A stretch of DNA of 64,000 bases from CAVPTL01 sp963729195 (GCA_963729195.1 CAVSNF010000019.1:124001-188000), one strand, 5' to 3'. Numbered from the stretch's first letter, positions 48,619 through 58,567 are shown. Made by a program: numbers and translations. The notes: a model not told the origin generated them from the letters alone.

Positions 48619-48831
48619 ATGAAGCTGAGTGCACGAAACCGCCTCAAGGGCACCGTACAGAGCATCACCAAGGGCGAGGCGATCGCAAACGTGGTCGTCG
48701 ATGTGGACGGCCAGCGCGTCGTTTCCTCGATCACCGTCGAGGCCGTGCAGGATCTCGGCATCAGCGAGGGCAGCGAGGTCACCGTCGTGATCAAGGCGTC
48801 TGACGTGATGCTGGCGGTCGGTCTGGACTAA
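48619..48831 (+). CDS. mop: Molbindin (Mop) molybdate-binding protein
   Basis: A single TOBE/Mop domain of 70 residues: LSARNRLKGTVQSITKGEAIANV, VSSITVEAVQDLGISEGSEV, VVIKASDVML. Mop proteins form hexamers that store molybdate in the cytoplasm. CAGGAG precedes the ATG. Closes the molybdenum supply set. Confidence 0.93.
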   Translation: MKLSARNRLKGTVQSITKGEAIANVVVDVDGQRVVSSITVEAVQDLGISEGSEVTVVIKASDVMLAVGLD

Positions 48832-48933
48832 TCGCTCGGCCCGTGGATCCCTCCGGGCCGCAGGAATACGGCGACGGCGATCGCGATGAACACCCCGATG
48901 TTCCCAAGCTGGGCGCCGGCCGCTCGCGCATCC

Positions 48934-49818
48934 TCACGGCTCCGCTTGCCTGACCGGTGACGCGCTGGCGGCCGCATCGGCCACCGCCCGCCGCTGCGCC
49001 AAGAGCAGCACGAACAGCCCGGTCAGAGCGATTCCCAGCGCCGCGATCGAGGCGATCGCCCCGGCCGTCGAGTCGTGGAGCTGCTCGTCCAGCAACAGCG
49101 TGCCGAGCAGCAGGCTCGCGATCGGGTCGAAGGTGGCGGTGGTGGCGATCGAGATCTCGAGCCCGCTCTGCAGCGCGATCTGGGTCAGCCAGAAGGCGAT
49201 CACGCCAACCGCCACCAGCGCATACAGATGCCAGTCCAGCACGACCGCCTCGACGCCGTTGTCGACCAGGTCGACCGTCGATTTGGTGAGGGCGGCCGCG
49301 AACCCGAACAGGATCCCCGCGGCCGACCCCAACAGGGCTGCCCGCAGCGACGGGCGGGTGCGCAGTGAGATCAAAAACAGCGCCACGCTGATTCCCCCGG
49401 CGATTGCCCCGGCGATCAGCCAGTTGCGCACCGGCGCATCGCTGTTGCCGCCGGAGGGATTGATCACCGCCAGAAACACCACCAGGCCGCCGGTGACCAG
49501 CGCGGCCCCGAGGATCTCGCGTCGTCCCGCCCGCTGCCCTGTCAGGCGCGCCCCCAGCGGCAGTGCGAACACCACGCTTGCGACCTGAATCGGCTGCACC
49601 ACCACCAGCCGTCCCAGTCCCAGTGCCACCGCCTGCATGCCGAATCCGGCAAACTCGATCACAGCGCCCAGCAGCCACACCGGGCGCTGCGCCAGGCGGG
49701 CCATGAAGTTGGCGTTCAGGGTTGAGTCGCTCGGTTCCTGCATGCCGCCCTTCTGCTGGAGCACCGAGCCCAGGGCATACAGAAACGATGCGCCGAGCGC
49801 GAGCAGGACGGCCGTCAT
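48934..49818 (-). CDS. DMT-superfamily transporter
   Basis: 294 residues, nine or ten helices: LLALGASFLYALGSVLQQKGG, then LLGAVIEFAGFGMQAVALGLG and VVQPIQVASVVFALPLGA, a pattern seen in magnesium-transporter-like DMT proteins. Substrate unknown. ATG 49818. Confidence 0.8.
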   Translation of the reverse strand: MTAVLLALGASFLYALGSVLQQKGGMQEPSDSTLNANFMARLAQRPVWLLGAVIEFAGFGMQAVALGLGRLVVVQPIQVASVVFALPLGARLTGQRAGRREILGAALVTGGLVVFLAVINPSGGNSDAPVRNWLIAGAIAGGISVALFLISLRTRPSLRAALLGSAAGILFGFAAALTKSTVDLVDNGVEAVVLDWHLYALVAVGVIAFWLTQIALQSGLEISIATTATFDPIASLLLGTLLLDEQLHDSTAGAIASIAALGIALTGLFVLLLAQRRAVADAAASASPVRQAEP

Positions 49819-49917
49819 ATCGGCCCACCCTACCGCTCCTCTTGCGGCTGCGAGCGGGATCGAGAATACTCTGGCTTCATCAGCGGGCAGGCGGGAACCC
49901 CGCGGATCCAGGTTCCA

Positions 49918-50976
49918 ATGAAAATCCTTTACGGTGTCAACGGCGAGGGCCTTGGACACGCGACACGGTCGCGGGTTGTCGCTCGGCATCTGATCAATCA
50001 GGGCCACCAGGTCAAGATCGCGGCCTCCGGCCGGGCGTTTCCGTACCTCAGCCAGTTCTTCGACGACGTGGAAGAGATCTGGGGCCTCGAGTTCGCCCTT
50101 GAGCAGGGACAGGTCGACGTCTGGCGGACGCTCACCAAGAACGTTCGCAAGGGCTATCACGGGGTTCCCGAGGACTACCGCCGGGGAGTCGAGACGGCCA
50201 AGGGGTTCGGCCCGGAGATGGTGGTGACCGACTTTGAGGCGTTCTCCTACCTGTACGCCAAACGCCATCGCATCCCCGTGATTTCGGTCGGCAACATCCA
50301 GATGGTCGATCGTTGTCACCACGAGCCGGCGGTGCTCGTCGGCATCCGGCGCGAATATCTTGCGGCCCGTTCCTTCGTCGCCGCCAAGCTCTCGCGCGCC
50401 AACCGCTACATCATCACCACCTTCTTCTGGCCGCCCACGCGCAAGCTGCGCACCACCCTGGTGCCGTCGCTGCTGCGCGACGAGGTGCTGGCGGCCACTC
50501 CCGAGGCGGGCGACCACCTGCTCGTGTACGGGCGCATCAGCGAGACCGCCGACGCTGCGCTCAAGGCCGCCGGCGTACCCGCCCACGTGTACGGCGGGCG
50601 GGACGATGTCACCGCCGACCAGCGTGACGGCAACCTGCTCTACCGGCCCTTCGCTAACGAGGCGTTCATCGAGGATCTCCGCACCAGCCGCGGGGTGGTT
50701 GCCTCTGCCGGCTACTCGCTCATGAGCGAGTCTGTCTACCTGGGAAAGCCGATGCTGGCGCTGCCGCTGGCGGGGCAGTTCGAGCAGGAGATGAACGCCC
50801 GGTACCTGACGTCGCTCGGGTACGGCACCGCGTCGTCGGCGCTGGACACGCCGGCGCTGAAACGGTTCCTGGGGCAGGAGCCTCAACTGACCGAGAATCT
50901 GGCCGGGTACAGCCAGGACGGCAACTCGGTGGCGCTTGCGACCATCGACAGCGCGATCGCCGAGCTCACCGCGTGA
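49918..50976 (+). CDS. Glycosyltransferase, MurG-like fold
   Basis: 352 residues. GT-B fold: KILYGVNGEGLGHATRSRVVA at the acceptor end, and the nucleotide-sugar end GVVASAGYSLMSESVYLGKPMLALP. First of five genes joined by four-base overlaps (GT, membrane protein, deacetylase, GT4, membrane protein), likely an envelope polysaccharide or glycolipid operon. Confidence 0.83.
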   Translation: MKILYGVNGEGLGHATRSRVVARHLINQGHQVKIAASGRAFPYLSQFFDDVEEIWGLEFALEQGQVDVWRTLTKNVRKGYHGVPEDYRRGVETAKGFGPEMVVTDFEAFSYLYAKRHRIPVISVGNIQMVDRCHHEPAVLVGIRREYLAARSFVAAKLSRANRYIITTFFWPPTRKLRTTLVPSLLRDEVLAATPEAGDHLLVYGRISETADAALKAAGVPAHVYGGRDDVTADQRDGNLLYRPFANEAFIEDLRTSRGVVASAGYSLMSESVYLGKPMLALPLAGQFEQEMNARYLTSLGYGTASSALDTPALKRFLGQEPQLTENLAGYSQDGNSVALATIDSAIAELTA

Positions 50977-51695
50977 GCGACCTGCACCTGGCTCGCGACT
51001 TGCTGTTGTTTGCCTGGGCATTTGGCCTGGGCGGGGTCGAGGTCGAGATCGAGGGCGGCTACGGCTGGGCCGAGCGGATGCCCACCTGGTTTCTCAAACG
51101 CGGCCGGCTGGGAGCCCTCTACGGCATGGTGATGGGGCATCGGCCGCTGACCGGCTACCACGTGTACGTGTTCATCATGCCGATCGTGATCCTCAACCTG
51201 CCCTTCGGCTACGGCGTGCCGTGGAGCCTGGCGGGCGAGCTGATGGTGTTTGCCACCTTCTTCGCGCTGGCGGTGGTGTGGGACTACACCTGGTTTGTGC
51301 TGAACCCGGCGTACACGGTGCGGCGGTTCCAGAAGGGCAACGTGTGGTGGTTCGAGCAGCCCTGGATCTGGCGCTTCCCGCTCGACTACTACATGGGTAT
51401 CGGGCTCTCGATCGTGCTGGCGGCGCTGGCTGCCTGGCGGGCCGGCACCGCCCGGGTGCTGTACTCCCACCTGTGGATGCTGGCGGTGATGGCGGTGCTG
51501 ATCGGTCTGATGGTGCTGCTCGCGCCGTTCTATCATCGCTGGTATCGGTACATGCGTCGTGACGGTGCCGATGATCGCGCGATTACTGACACCTATGGGC
51601 CGCCCGCGCCGGACGAGGTCTGGTCGGGCGGAACTCCCGATTTGCATCCGCTCGACGTTCGACCAGCCGGGCACGAAGGACGGAGGGAACCGTGA
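50973..51695 (+). CDS. Membrane protein in glycan operon
   Basis: 240 residues with about five helices (YVFIMPIVILNLPFGYG, LMVFATFFALAVVWDYTW, MGIGLSIVLAALAAW, MLAVMAVLIGLMVLLAPF). Rich in tryptophan and tyrosine near the helix ends. The C-terminal tail is hydrophilic. No family recognised. Confidence 0.7.
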   Translation: MSDLHLARDLLLFAWAFGLGGVEVEIEGGYGWAERMPTWFLKRGRLGALYGMVMGHRPLTGYHVYVFIMPIVILNLPFGYGVPWSLAGELMVFATFFALAVVWDYTWFVLNPAYTVRRFQKGNVWWFEQPWIWRFPLDYYMGIGLSIVLAALAAWRAGTARVLYSHLWMLAVMAVLIGLMVLLAPFYHRWYRYMRRDGADDRAITDTYGPPAPDEVWSGGTPDLHPLDVRPAGHEGRREP

Positions 51696-52435
51696 GGAAG
51701 TGGGCTTTGGCGGCCGGCGCGCTCGGCGCGGCCGGGTTGGCGTACTACGAGGGACAGGCACCCAAGCCGCAGCTGTACGGCAAGACCTTCTTCGGCACCC
51801 CCGGTGAGGGCGGCCTGATGGCGCTCACCTACGACGACGGGCCAAACACGGCGTGGACGCCGCAGCTGATGGAGCTGCTGGACAAGCACGATGTCAAGGC
51901 CACCTTCTTTACCATCGGCAAGTTCGCCGAGGAGCAGCCCGAGCTGCTGCGCCAGGTGGCGGAGGCCGGTCACGCGATTGGCAACCACACCTACTCGCAC
52001 GTGACCATGCCGCTGCACACTGACGAGACGATCCGGCGTGAGCTGCGGATGACCACCGAGGCGATCGAGGCCGCCGGGGTCGAGATGGCCCGTGCCCAGG
52101 GCAAGCGGCTGATGCGCCCGCCGTATGGCCGCCGCCGGCCGGGCACCCTGCGCGTGCTGCGGGAGGAGGGGTACGTGCCGATCACCTGGTCGGTGACCCT
52201 GTGGGACTGGAGCAAGCGGGTCACCACCGAGAAGATCATGCGCAAGGCCGAGCGCCAGATCCGCGGCGGCGACGTGATCCTGCTGCACGACGGCTGTAAC
52301 GTCGAGATGGGGTGGGACCGGCGCCACTCGGTCGAGGCCACCGAGCTGATCCTGACCCAGTGGAAACAGCAGCAGGGCTACACCTTTGTGACGATCCCCG
52401 AGATGATCGAGGCCTCCGGCTTCGAGGCGCCGTGA
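51692..52435 (+). CDS. Polysaccharide deacetylase (NodB domain)
   Basis: Removes acetyl groups from N-acetylhexosamine polymers. 247 residues with a short N-terminal hydrophobic segment; motif 1 TYDDGPN, metal histidines GNHTYSHV, motif 3 RPPYGRRRPG, late motif ILLHDG. GTG start within the previous stop. Confidence 0.92.
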   Translation: MRKWALAAGALGAAGLAYYEGQAPKPQLYGKTFFGTPGEGGLMALTYDDGPNTAWTPQLMELLDKHDVKATFFTIGKFAEEQPELLRQVAEAGHAIGNHTYSHVTMPLHTDETIRRELRMTTEAIEAAGVEMARAQGKRLMRPPYGRRRPGTLRVLREEGYVPITWSVTLWDWSKRVTTEKIMRKAERQIRGGDVILLHDGCNVEMGWDRRHSVEATELILTQWKQQQGYTFVTIPEMIEASGFEAP

Positions 52436-53679
52436 GGATCTTCATCTGGCACGGGTACCTGTTGTCGGGTACCGGCTCCAACATCTTTGCCCGCGAGCTG
52501 GCGCGCAGGTGGAGTAACGCCGGGCACGACGTCACCGTGTTCTCGCAGGATCCGCATCCCGAGCGATACGACCTGGGCGGCGCCGCCACCGTGCGGCCCG
52601 ACGTCAACGGGTTGCTGCCGGTGTTCGTGATCGACCGCTACGAGGGCTACCGGGTGCAGAAGGTACAGGACACCACTCGGCAGGAGCTCGACGCCTGGGT
52701 GGAGGCCAACGCCGCCGCGATCCGGGAACTGCTGCCGGCCGATATCGTGGTCGCCGGCCATGTGATCCTGGGCGGCCCGGTGGGAGCGGCCACGGGCGCC
52801 CGCTACTCCGTGCTGGCGCACGGGTCGGAGCTCGAGTACTCGATGCGCGGCAACGAGGAGCTGTCGCGCTGGGGTGCCGAGTCCCTGCGCGACGCAGCGG
52901 CGGTGATCGTGGGCTCCGAGCACATCCGCGAGGTGGTCGAGGAGGTGTGCGGGCCGGTCGAGCGGATGCACGCGGTGCCTCCGGGAGTGGACGTGGACGC
53001 GTGGGTGCCACAGCCTCGGGACGAGGCGCTGGCGAGCCTGCTGGCGGAGTCCGAGCGCGACCGGCCCAATCCCGGCAACGCCAACGAGCGCATCCCCGAC
53101 GAGGGAAACGCCCCGCGCTTGGCGGAGTTTCTGGCCGGTGACACACCCACTGTCGTGTACTTCGGCAAGCTGATCCACAACAAGGGCGTGCACGTGCTGA
53201 TCGACGCTCTGCGAGACGTCGATGCCCGTGCGGTGATCGTCGGCTTCGGGCCCTATCGAGCTGAGCTGGAACAGCGGGCCGAGGGGTTGCCGGTGCTGTT
53301 CACGGGTCCGCTGGAGCACCGCCATCTCGTCCACCTGACGGCGTTTGCCGACGCCGCCGTGGTGCCGTCGATCTTTCCCGAGGCGTTTGGGATGGTGGCG
53401 GCGGAGGCGGCCTCGGCGGGATGTCCGCCGGTGGTCGCACACCACTCCGGGCTGGCGGAGATCGCGCAGGGCCTGGAGGCCGCCTATCCAGCGGGAATGG
53501 GAGAGCTCGCCAGCTTCCCCAGCGGCGATCACGTCGAGCTGGCCGAGCGGCTGAACGCGATCCTGGCGTTGTCGCCAAGCGACCGGGTAGCTCTGCGGGC
53601 GGCGGCACGCCAGGCGGTGATCGACCGCTGGAGCTGGGATAGCGTGGCCGAGCGGATCCTCGCTGCAAGCGTCGGGTGA
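52432..53679 (+). CDS. Glycosyltransferase family 4
   Basis: 415 residues, GT-B fold. IFIWHGYLLSGTGSNIFAREL at the start; VVYFGKLIHNKGVHVLIDAL begins the C-terminal half; the donor site EAFGMVAAEAASAGCPPVV carries the E-x7-E motif. Four-base overlaps both sides. Confidence 0.9.
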   Translation: MRIFIWHGYLLSGTGSNIFARELARRWSNAGHDVTVFSQDPHPERYDLGGAATVRPDVNGLLPVFVIDRYEGYRVQKVQDTTRQELDAWVEANAAAIRELLPADIVVAGHVILGGPVGAATGARYSVLAHGSELEYSMRGNEELSRWGAESLRDAAAVIVGSEHIREVVEEVCGPVERMHAVPPGVDVDAWVPQPRDEALASLLAESERDRPNPGNANERIPDEGNAPRLAEFLAGDTPTVVYFGKLIHNKGVHVLIDALRDVDARAVIVGFGPYRAELEQRAEGLPVLFTGPLEHRHLVHLTAFADAAVVPSIFPEAFGMVAAEAASAGCPPVVAHHSGLAEIAQGLEAAYPAGMGELASFPSGDHVELAERLNAILALSPSDRVALRAAARQAVIDRWSWDSVAERILAASVG

Positions 53680-54773
53680 GCACCCGCCCCGCCCGTCCCG
53701 CCACGTCTCGCTGGCCTCCCCGCCGGGCCGACATGACGCATCTGCTCGACACCTTCCTGATCTGCGCGGTGCTGACGATCCTGATCGTTCGCACCGAGCT
53801 CTACCTGACCAACTACCCGCAGGTCGGCGGCCATGGGCTGCATATCGCCCATCTGCTGTGGGGCGGGCTGCTGATGTTGATCGCCCAGGTGATTCTGCTG
53901 GCGTTCGTGGTGCCTTCCGCCCGCCAGGTCGCGGCGGTGATCGGCGGCATCGGATTCGGGCTGTTCATGGACGAGGTGGGCAAGTTCGTGACCTCCGACA
54001 ACAACTACTTCTTCAAGCCCAGCGCGGCGATCATGTACTGCGTCTTCATCGCGATCTTCGTGACCGTGCGCCAGATCGACCGTGGCCGGGTGTTCACCAA
54101 GCGCGAGTTCCTGCTGAACACGATCGAGATGACCAAGGACGTGCCGATGGTGCGGCTGGGCGCTGAGCGCAGGCGCCGGGCGCTGGGCATGCTGGCCCTG
54201 TCGGATCAGTCCGATCCGCTGGTGAAGCACGTGCGCGGGATGCTGGACGACCCTCGCGCCCATCACGAACACCGTCCGTGGCCGACCACGCGGCTGTGGC
54301 GGCGGCTGCGGGCCTATCTGCTGGACGCGGTCGAGTGGCCGGGGTTCCAGAAACTGGTGGTCGCCCTGATCTGCGTGTGGGTGGTTGCGCTGATCGTCCA
54401 GATCGTGGATGTCACCTGGTTCACCAAGGCCTACACCGAGCCGCAGCAGGTGTTCCGGCTGGGCAGCAAGATCACCAACGTCCCGCTGGACAGCGGTCAG
54501 CGCCGGTTCGTGTGGTGGGCGGTGACGATCTCCACGGCGGTGGCGGCGACGTTTGCGATTGTGGGCCTGGTGCTGCTGGTGCGCGGGCGCCGCGAGCGGG
54601 CCTTCGTGATGCTCGAGCGGGCGCTGCTGGTCACGATCTTCTTCACCCAGGTGTTCGCCTTCGTGCACACCCAGTTCGCCGCCGTGCTCGGCCTGATCAT
54701 CGACCTCGGGCTGTTCGTCATGGTCCGCGCCGTCCTCAACCAAGAAATCGAACACCGCGCACTGAGTGAATAA
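53676..54773 (+). CDS. Membrane protein at end of glycan operon
   Basis: 365 residues, about seven helices (HLLWGGLLMLIAQVILLAFV, VALICVWVVALIVQIVDV, TISTAVAATFAIVGLVLLV among them). No family recognised. The TAA stop (54771-54773) belongs to the palindromic repeat that follows. Confidence 0.7.
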   Translation: MSTRPARPATSRWPPRRADMTHLLDTFLICAVLTILIVRTELYLTNYPQVGGHGLHIAHLLWGGLLMLIAQVILLAFVVPSARQVAAVIGGIGFGLFMDEVGKFVTSDNNYFFKPSAAIMYCVFIAIFVTVRQIDRGRVFTKREFLLNTIEMTKDVPMVRLGAERRRRALGMLALSDQSDPLVKHVRGMLDDPRAHHEHRPWPTTRLWRRLRAYLLDAVEWPGFQKLVVALICVWVVALIVQIVDVTWFTKAYTEPQQVFRLGSKITNVPLDSGQRRFVWWAVTISTAVAATFAIVGLVLLVRGRRERAFVMLERALLVTIFFTQVFAFVHTQFAAVLGLIIDLGLFVMVRAVLNQEIEHRALSE

Positions 54774-54798
54774 AAGGTGCCAGGCACCTTTTATTCAC
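54766..54798. repeat. Palindromic repeat, copy 3 (variant)
   Basis: Arms GTGAATAAAAGGTGCC and GGCACCTTTTATTCAC around one A. Compared with copies 1 and 2 the middle differs, but on both arms, so pairing is kept. It gives TAA to the plus-strand gene and TGA (54795-54797 on the minus strand) to the convergent glycosyltransferase. Confidence 0.85.
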
Positions 54799-56129
54799 GC
54801 GGCTCTGGGGAGTTCGGCCGGTTCTGCGGCGGGTTCGGAGTCGATTGCTTCGCGCTCGGTCTTGGCCCAGTTGTCGCGCTTGGTCACCTGCCGCACGGTG
54901 GAGCGAAGCAGCACCGGCCACAGCAGCCAGGTGTAGAACGTGTACAGGTTCCCGATCAAGAAGCCCATCGCCCATCCCCGCGGACCGTCGGATCTGCGGG
55001 CGGCGATACAGCCGAGGATCGTGCCGCCGAAGGCAAGCAGGTAGAAGAACAGCAGCTGCCAGGTCGGGCCGCCGTTCCAGAACGGCGCGATGTCGAGCAG
55101 CGTCACGGCGACGGCGGTGAGAAACGCCGCTCCGATGATTCCCTGCCACAGCGGCATGAACAGGTAGGCCAAGAGCTCCAGTCGCGCCCCCATGGTAAAC
55201 GGCGCGTGGATCAGCTCCCCGACCAGCCGCAGCGCCTGCAGGTTGCCCTGCGACCAGCGCGTGCGCTGACGCAGCAGCGGCCGCAGCTTGGGCAGGCCCT
55301 GCTGGTCGACGGTGGCGCGCAGCTCCTGACGGCCGCTCCAGCCCTTGCCGACCAGCCGCAGGCCGAGATCCTGATCCTCGGTCAGGCGGTCGCGCCAGGG
55401 GCCGGTGGCGTCGGCGATGTCGTCCAGCGCGCTCAGCCGGTTGAACTGGCCGTTGCCGCCCATGCCCGCCGTGCCCCAATCGTTTCGCCCGGCCTGGTAC
55501 AGGTGGCCGTACACGCCGAACTCGACGTCCTGGAACCAGGTCAGGATGCTCTGGCGGTTGTAGATCCGCACCAGCGACTGGACGCCGCCGACGGTGGGAT
55601 CGGCGAAGTGCCTGGAGACATGCGCGGGGGCATCGGGTGCCAGCCGCCCGTCGGCATCCACGATGGCCACGATCACCTGGTCGCGATCGACGCGACCGAT
55701 CCGCTCGCCGAGCTCGCCGTAGGCATGGTTGAGGCCGGCCGCCTTGCCGATGCGGGCGTGTGGCAGCTCCCGCCGGATGACGTGCAGGTCGCGGTGTCGG
55801 ATCTCGCGCAGGATCTCGGGGGTGCGGTCGTCGGAAGCGTCGTCGATCACCACCACGTGCCGTCGCTTCACCGGCACCGCCAGCAGCCGCTCGACGCTGT
55901 CGCGGATGGTCACCTCTTCGTTCAGCGCCGGCACCAGGAACACCCAGGTGAACGCCGCCGCGGGATCGTCCGGGGACTCGGAATCACGTGGAGCCGTGCG
56001 GCATCCGCGCACGAACAGCGTGACCGTCCACAGATCGACACCGATGATCACGATCAGCGCGAACCAGAACAGCACCTGAATGCCGGGCGGCAGCCCCGCG
56101 AAGGGCGATTGCAGAGCGAGCGGGATCAC
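54795..56129 (-). CDS. Glycosyltransferase family 2, cellulose/poly-GlcNAc synthase type
   Basis: 444 residues. N-terminal helix FWFALIVIIGVDLWTV, GT-A core with VVIDDASDDRTPEIL, IVDADGRL, and the processive motif QRTRW (QxxRW), then four C-terminal helices. Makes a beta-linked polymer at the membrane. It overlaps the epimerase gene by four bases. Confidence 0.87.
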   Translation of the reverse strand: MIPLALQSPFAGLPPGIQVLFWFALIVIIGVDLWTVTLFVRGCRTAPRDSESPDDPAAAFTWVFLVPALNEEVTIRDSVERLLAVPVKRRHVVVIDDASDDRTPEILREIRHRDLHVIRRELPHARIGKAAGLNHAYGELGERIGRVDRDQVIVAIVDADGRLAPDAPAHVSRHFADPTVGGVQSLVRIYNRQSILTWFQDVEFGVYGHLYQAGRNDWGTAGMGGNGQFNRLSALDDIADATGPWRDRLTEDQDLGLRLVGKGWSGRQELRATVDQQGLPKLRPLLRQRTRWSQGNLQALRLVGELIHAPFTMGARLELLAYLFMPLWQGIIGAAFLTAVAVTLLDIAPFWNGGPTWQLLFFYLLAFGGTILGCIAARRSDGPRGWAMGFLIGNLYTFYTWLLWPVLLRSTVRQVTKRDNWAKTEREAIDSEPAAEPAELPRAA

Positions 56130-57547
56130 TCCGCTCCGTACTCGCCGACCGCCTCCAGCTGCGGGGTGTCGAGGTCTGCGCTGAGCGCGGGTGCGGGCAG
56201 GTCAAATCCTGCCGCGCGGGCGATCTCGGCGCGGCTGTAGCCCGGGCCGAACGGCGCCGGTGCTTCGCCGCCGAGCAGCACGTGCTCCAGCGCGCGCACG
56301 ATGCGATCGGCGGCCTTGCCGTCGCCGTAGGGATTGGCGGCCTCCGACATCTCGGCGTACGCGACCGGGTCGTTCAGCAGCCGGTCGCCCTCGTCGAAGA
56401 TCCGGTCGGGGTCGTTCCCCACCAGGCGCAGCGTGCCGGCTTCCACGCCCTCGGTGCGCTCGGTCGTCTCACGCGCGACCAGCACCGGCTTGCCCAGCGA
56501 CGGGGCCTCCTCCTGGATGCCGCCGGAGTCGGTGATCACCAGGTGGGTGCGGGCCAGCAGCCGGGCGAAGGTGGCATAGCCGAGCGGCTCGGTCAAAAGC
56601 ACGTTGTCGAGATTGGCGAGCTGGCGGGACAGCGTTTCGCGCACGCTCGGGTTGGGATGCAGCGGCAGTACGAAGTGCACCTCGGGCTCGGCCGCGGCCA
56701 GCCGCCGCACGCCCTCGGCGATTCCGGTCAGGCCGGTGCCCCAGTTCTCCCGCCGGTGGGCGGTGATCACGACGATCCGGCTGTCGCTGTCGTGGAGCGC
56801 CTGCAGAGCGGGATTCGAGAACTTCACGTCGATGGTGGACGCCCATTGGAGGGCGTCGATGCCGGTGTTGCCGGTGACGAAGATCTGCCCGATGGGAATG
56901 TTCTCGCGGATCAGGTTCTCGAGGTTCTTGGCCGTCGGTGCGAAATGCAGGCCGGCGATGCACGAGATCAGCTGCCGGTTCAGCTCCTCGGGAAACGGCG
57001 TCAGGTTGTTGCCGCCGGTGCGCAGGCCCGCCTCCACGTGCATCACGGGGATGCGCAGGTGAAAGGCCGAGAGCGCAGCCGACATGGCCGAGGTGGTGTC
57101 ACCGTGGACGAGCACCGCCGCCGGGAACCGGCCGTTGAGGATGTCCTCGGGGTCGGCCGTGCCGTCGGGGTGCGCTTCGAACCGCTCGGCGCAGAAATCC
57201 TCGAACCGCTGAATCACCGATGCCACCCGCTCGTTCAGCTGGGAGCGCTTCGAGCCCGCCCACAACACCACATCCGGCGTGATCCCGGCAAGCTCGAAAA
57301 TGTAGGCCACCATCCGCTGGTGCTGGCCGGTGGAGACGACCAGCGGTTCGTAGTGGTCGGACTCGGCCAGCCGGCGGATGATCGGCACCAGCTTGATCGC
57401 CTCCGGCCGGGTGCCGACGATGATCGGCACGACCAGCTTGGACGCCTGCAACGGCTCCGATTTGGCCACGCGGGCCACCGCAGGTGCTTTCACACCGAGT
57501 TGGGCGGTCTCGGCGGTTATGAGTGTGACCTTGGGTTTCTGCGACAT
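56126..57547 (-). CDS. wecB: UDP-GlcNAc 2-epimerase (non-hydrolysing)
   Basis: 473 residues. Interconverts UDP-GlcNAc and UDP-ManNAc. VGTRPEAIKLVPIIRRL, VHGDTTSAMSAALSAFH, HVEAGLRTGG, TAHRRENWG and TDSGGIQEEAPSLGKPVLV are family signatures. An N-terminal extension of about 40 residues precedes the fold. Feeds the polymer made by the neighbouring GT2. Confidence 0.95.
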   Translation of the reverse strand: MSQKPKVTLITAETAQLGVKAPAVARVAKSEPLQASKLVVPIIVGTRPEAIKLVPIIRRLAESDHYEPLVVSTGQHQRMVAYIFELAGITPDVVLWAGSKRSQLNERVASVIQRFEDFCAERFEAHPDGTADPEDILNGRFPAAVLVHGDTTSAMSAALSAFHLRIPVMHVEAGLRTGGNNLTPFPEELNRQLISCIAGLHFAPTAKNLENLIRENIPIGQIFVTGNTGIDALQWASTIDVKFSNPALQALHDSDSRIVVITAHRRENWGTGLTGIAEGVRRLAAAEPEVHFVLPLHPNPSVRETLSRQLANLDNVLLTEPLGYATFARLLARTHLVITDSGGIQEEAPSLGKPVLVARETTERTEGVEAGTLRLVGNDPDRIFDEGDRLLNDPVAYAEMSEAANPYGDGKAADRIVRALEHVLLGGEAPAPFGPGYSRAEIARAAGFDLPAPALSADLDTPQLEAVGEYGAE

Positions 57548-57614
57548 CCGGGGTTCCCATCGGCAGCAGGGCAAAACTCTTGAGTTCGCTGTCAATCCGG
57601 CTGAAATCAGCAGG

Positions 57615-58491
57615 TCACGTGGGCAGTGCAGTCGCCAGGAACTGCTGCACCAGCGGTGACGGCGTGCCTGCACGGTGGGCGAGCGCCAGCCGCAGCGTCG
57701 CCGAGGATCCGCTCAATCGGCGAAACGTCAGGTGCTCCCGGCTGAACGTGCCGCACCGACTCGGGCACCAGCGCCACGCCGATCCCGGCGGACACGAGGC
57801 TCACGATCGTCTGCATCTCGTTGGCTTCCTGGACGACGGTGGGGCTGAATCCGGCGGCGGTGCAGACGGCCAGGATGTCGTCGTAGAGACCGGCACCGAG
57901 CCGGCGGGGGAAGCTCACAAACGACTCGTCGGCGAGCATGCTGACCGGCACCACTTTGCGGCGGGCGAGTGGGTGGGAGTCCGGCAGCGCCACCAGCAAC
58001 TGCTCCTCCACCAGCGGTATCACCACGAAGGCGTCGCTTCGAACCGGCGGGCGCACCAGCCCGACATCGATCCGGCCGGCCTCCAGCGCCTCCAGCTGGG
58101 GGCCGGTTGTCAGCTCCACCAGCTTCACCTCGACCTGCGGGTGTGCCTGGCGGAACGCGCGCACGATCGTGGGCAGCGTGCGGTAGGTGGCCGACCCGAC
58201 GAATCCCACCGTGAGCGTGCCGGCCTCGCCCGCGGCGGCGGCGTGCATCGTCTGTTCCAGCCGATCGGCCTGGGTCAGCAACGGCGTCGCCTGGCTCTGC
58301 AGCAGCCGGCCGGCGTCGGTCAGCCGCACGGTGCGCCGGTTTCGGTCAAACAGCTGCACTCCCAGCTCGGCCTCGAGCCGCCGGATCTGCTGGCTCAGGG
58401 GTGACTGGGCGATATGCAGGCGGGCAGCGGCCCGGCCAAAGTGGAGCTCTTCGGCGACGGCGGTGAAGTAGCGCAGGTGACGGAGTTCCAT
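57615..58491 (-). CDS. LysR-family regulator, frame break
   Basis: Start MELRHLRYFTAVAEELHFGRAAARLHIAQ is a classic LysR helix-turn-helix. The effector domain follows. The frame breaks near 57745; the expected end, SREHLTFRRLSGSSATLRLA to the stop at 57615, is in the next frame. Divergent from an MFS gene it probably controls. Confidence 0.88.
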
Positions 58492-58519
58492 TGAGACCTC
58501 TATCGTCTCATACACTGAA

Positions 58520-58531
58520 AAGATTGATCTT
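58520..58531. promoter_or_regulatory. Possible LysR operator
   Basis: AAGATTGATCTT, a twelve-base palindrome in the LysR/MFS intergenic region; size and place suit a LysR half-site pair. Confidence 0.35.
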
Positions 58532-58553
58532 GGACATCCTAGCCGTGCACCCC

Positions 58554-58559
58554 TAGGGT
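58554..58559 (+). promoter_or_regulatory. Candidate -10 box of the MFS gene
   Basis: TAGGGT, eight bases before GTG 58568, no ribosome binding site. Confidence 0.35.
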
Positions 58560-58567
58560 TAGAGGAC

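Noticed and set aside
48835..48987. Small minus-strand frame with one helix (GVFIAIAVAVFL) after the DMT gene
   Set aside because: It begins inside the DMT gene with no ribosome binding site; about 50 residues is too little to support it.
48934..51021. A 695-residue minus-strand frame over the DMT and glycosyltransferase genes
   Set aside because: Only the part from 49818 down is a real protein; the rest is antisense to a clear glycosyltransferase.
54777..56240. A 487-residue plus-strand frame opposite the GT2 gene
   Set aside because: Antisense open frame caused by high GC; arginine-, histidine- and glutamine-rich with no fold pattern.
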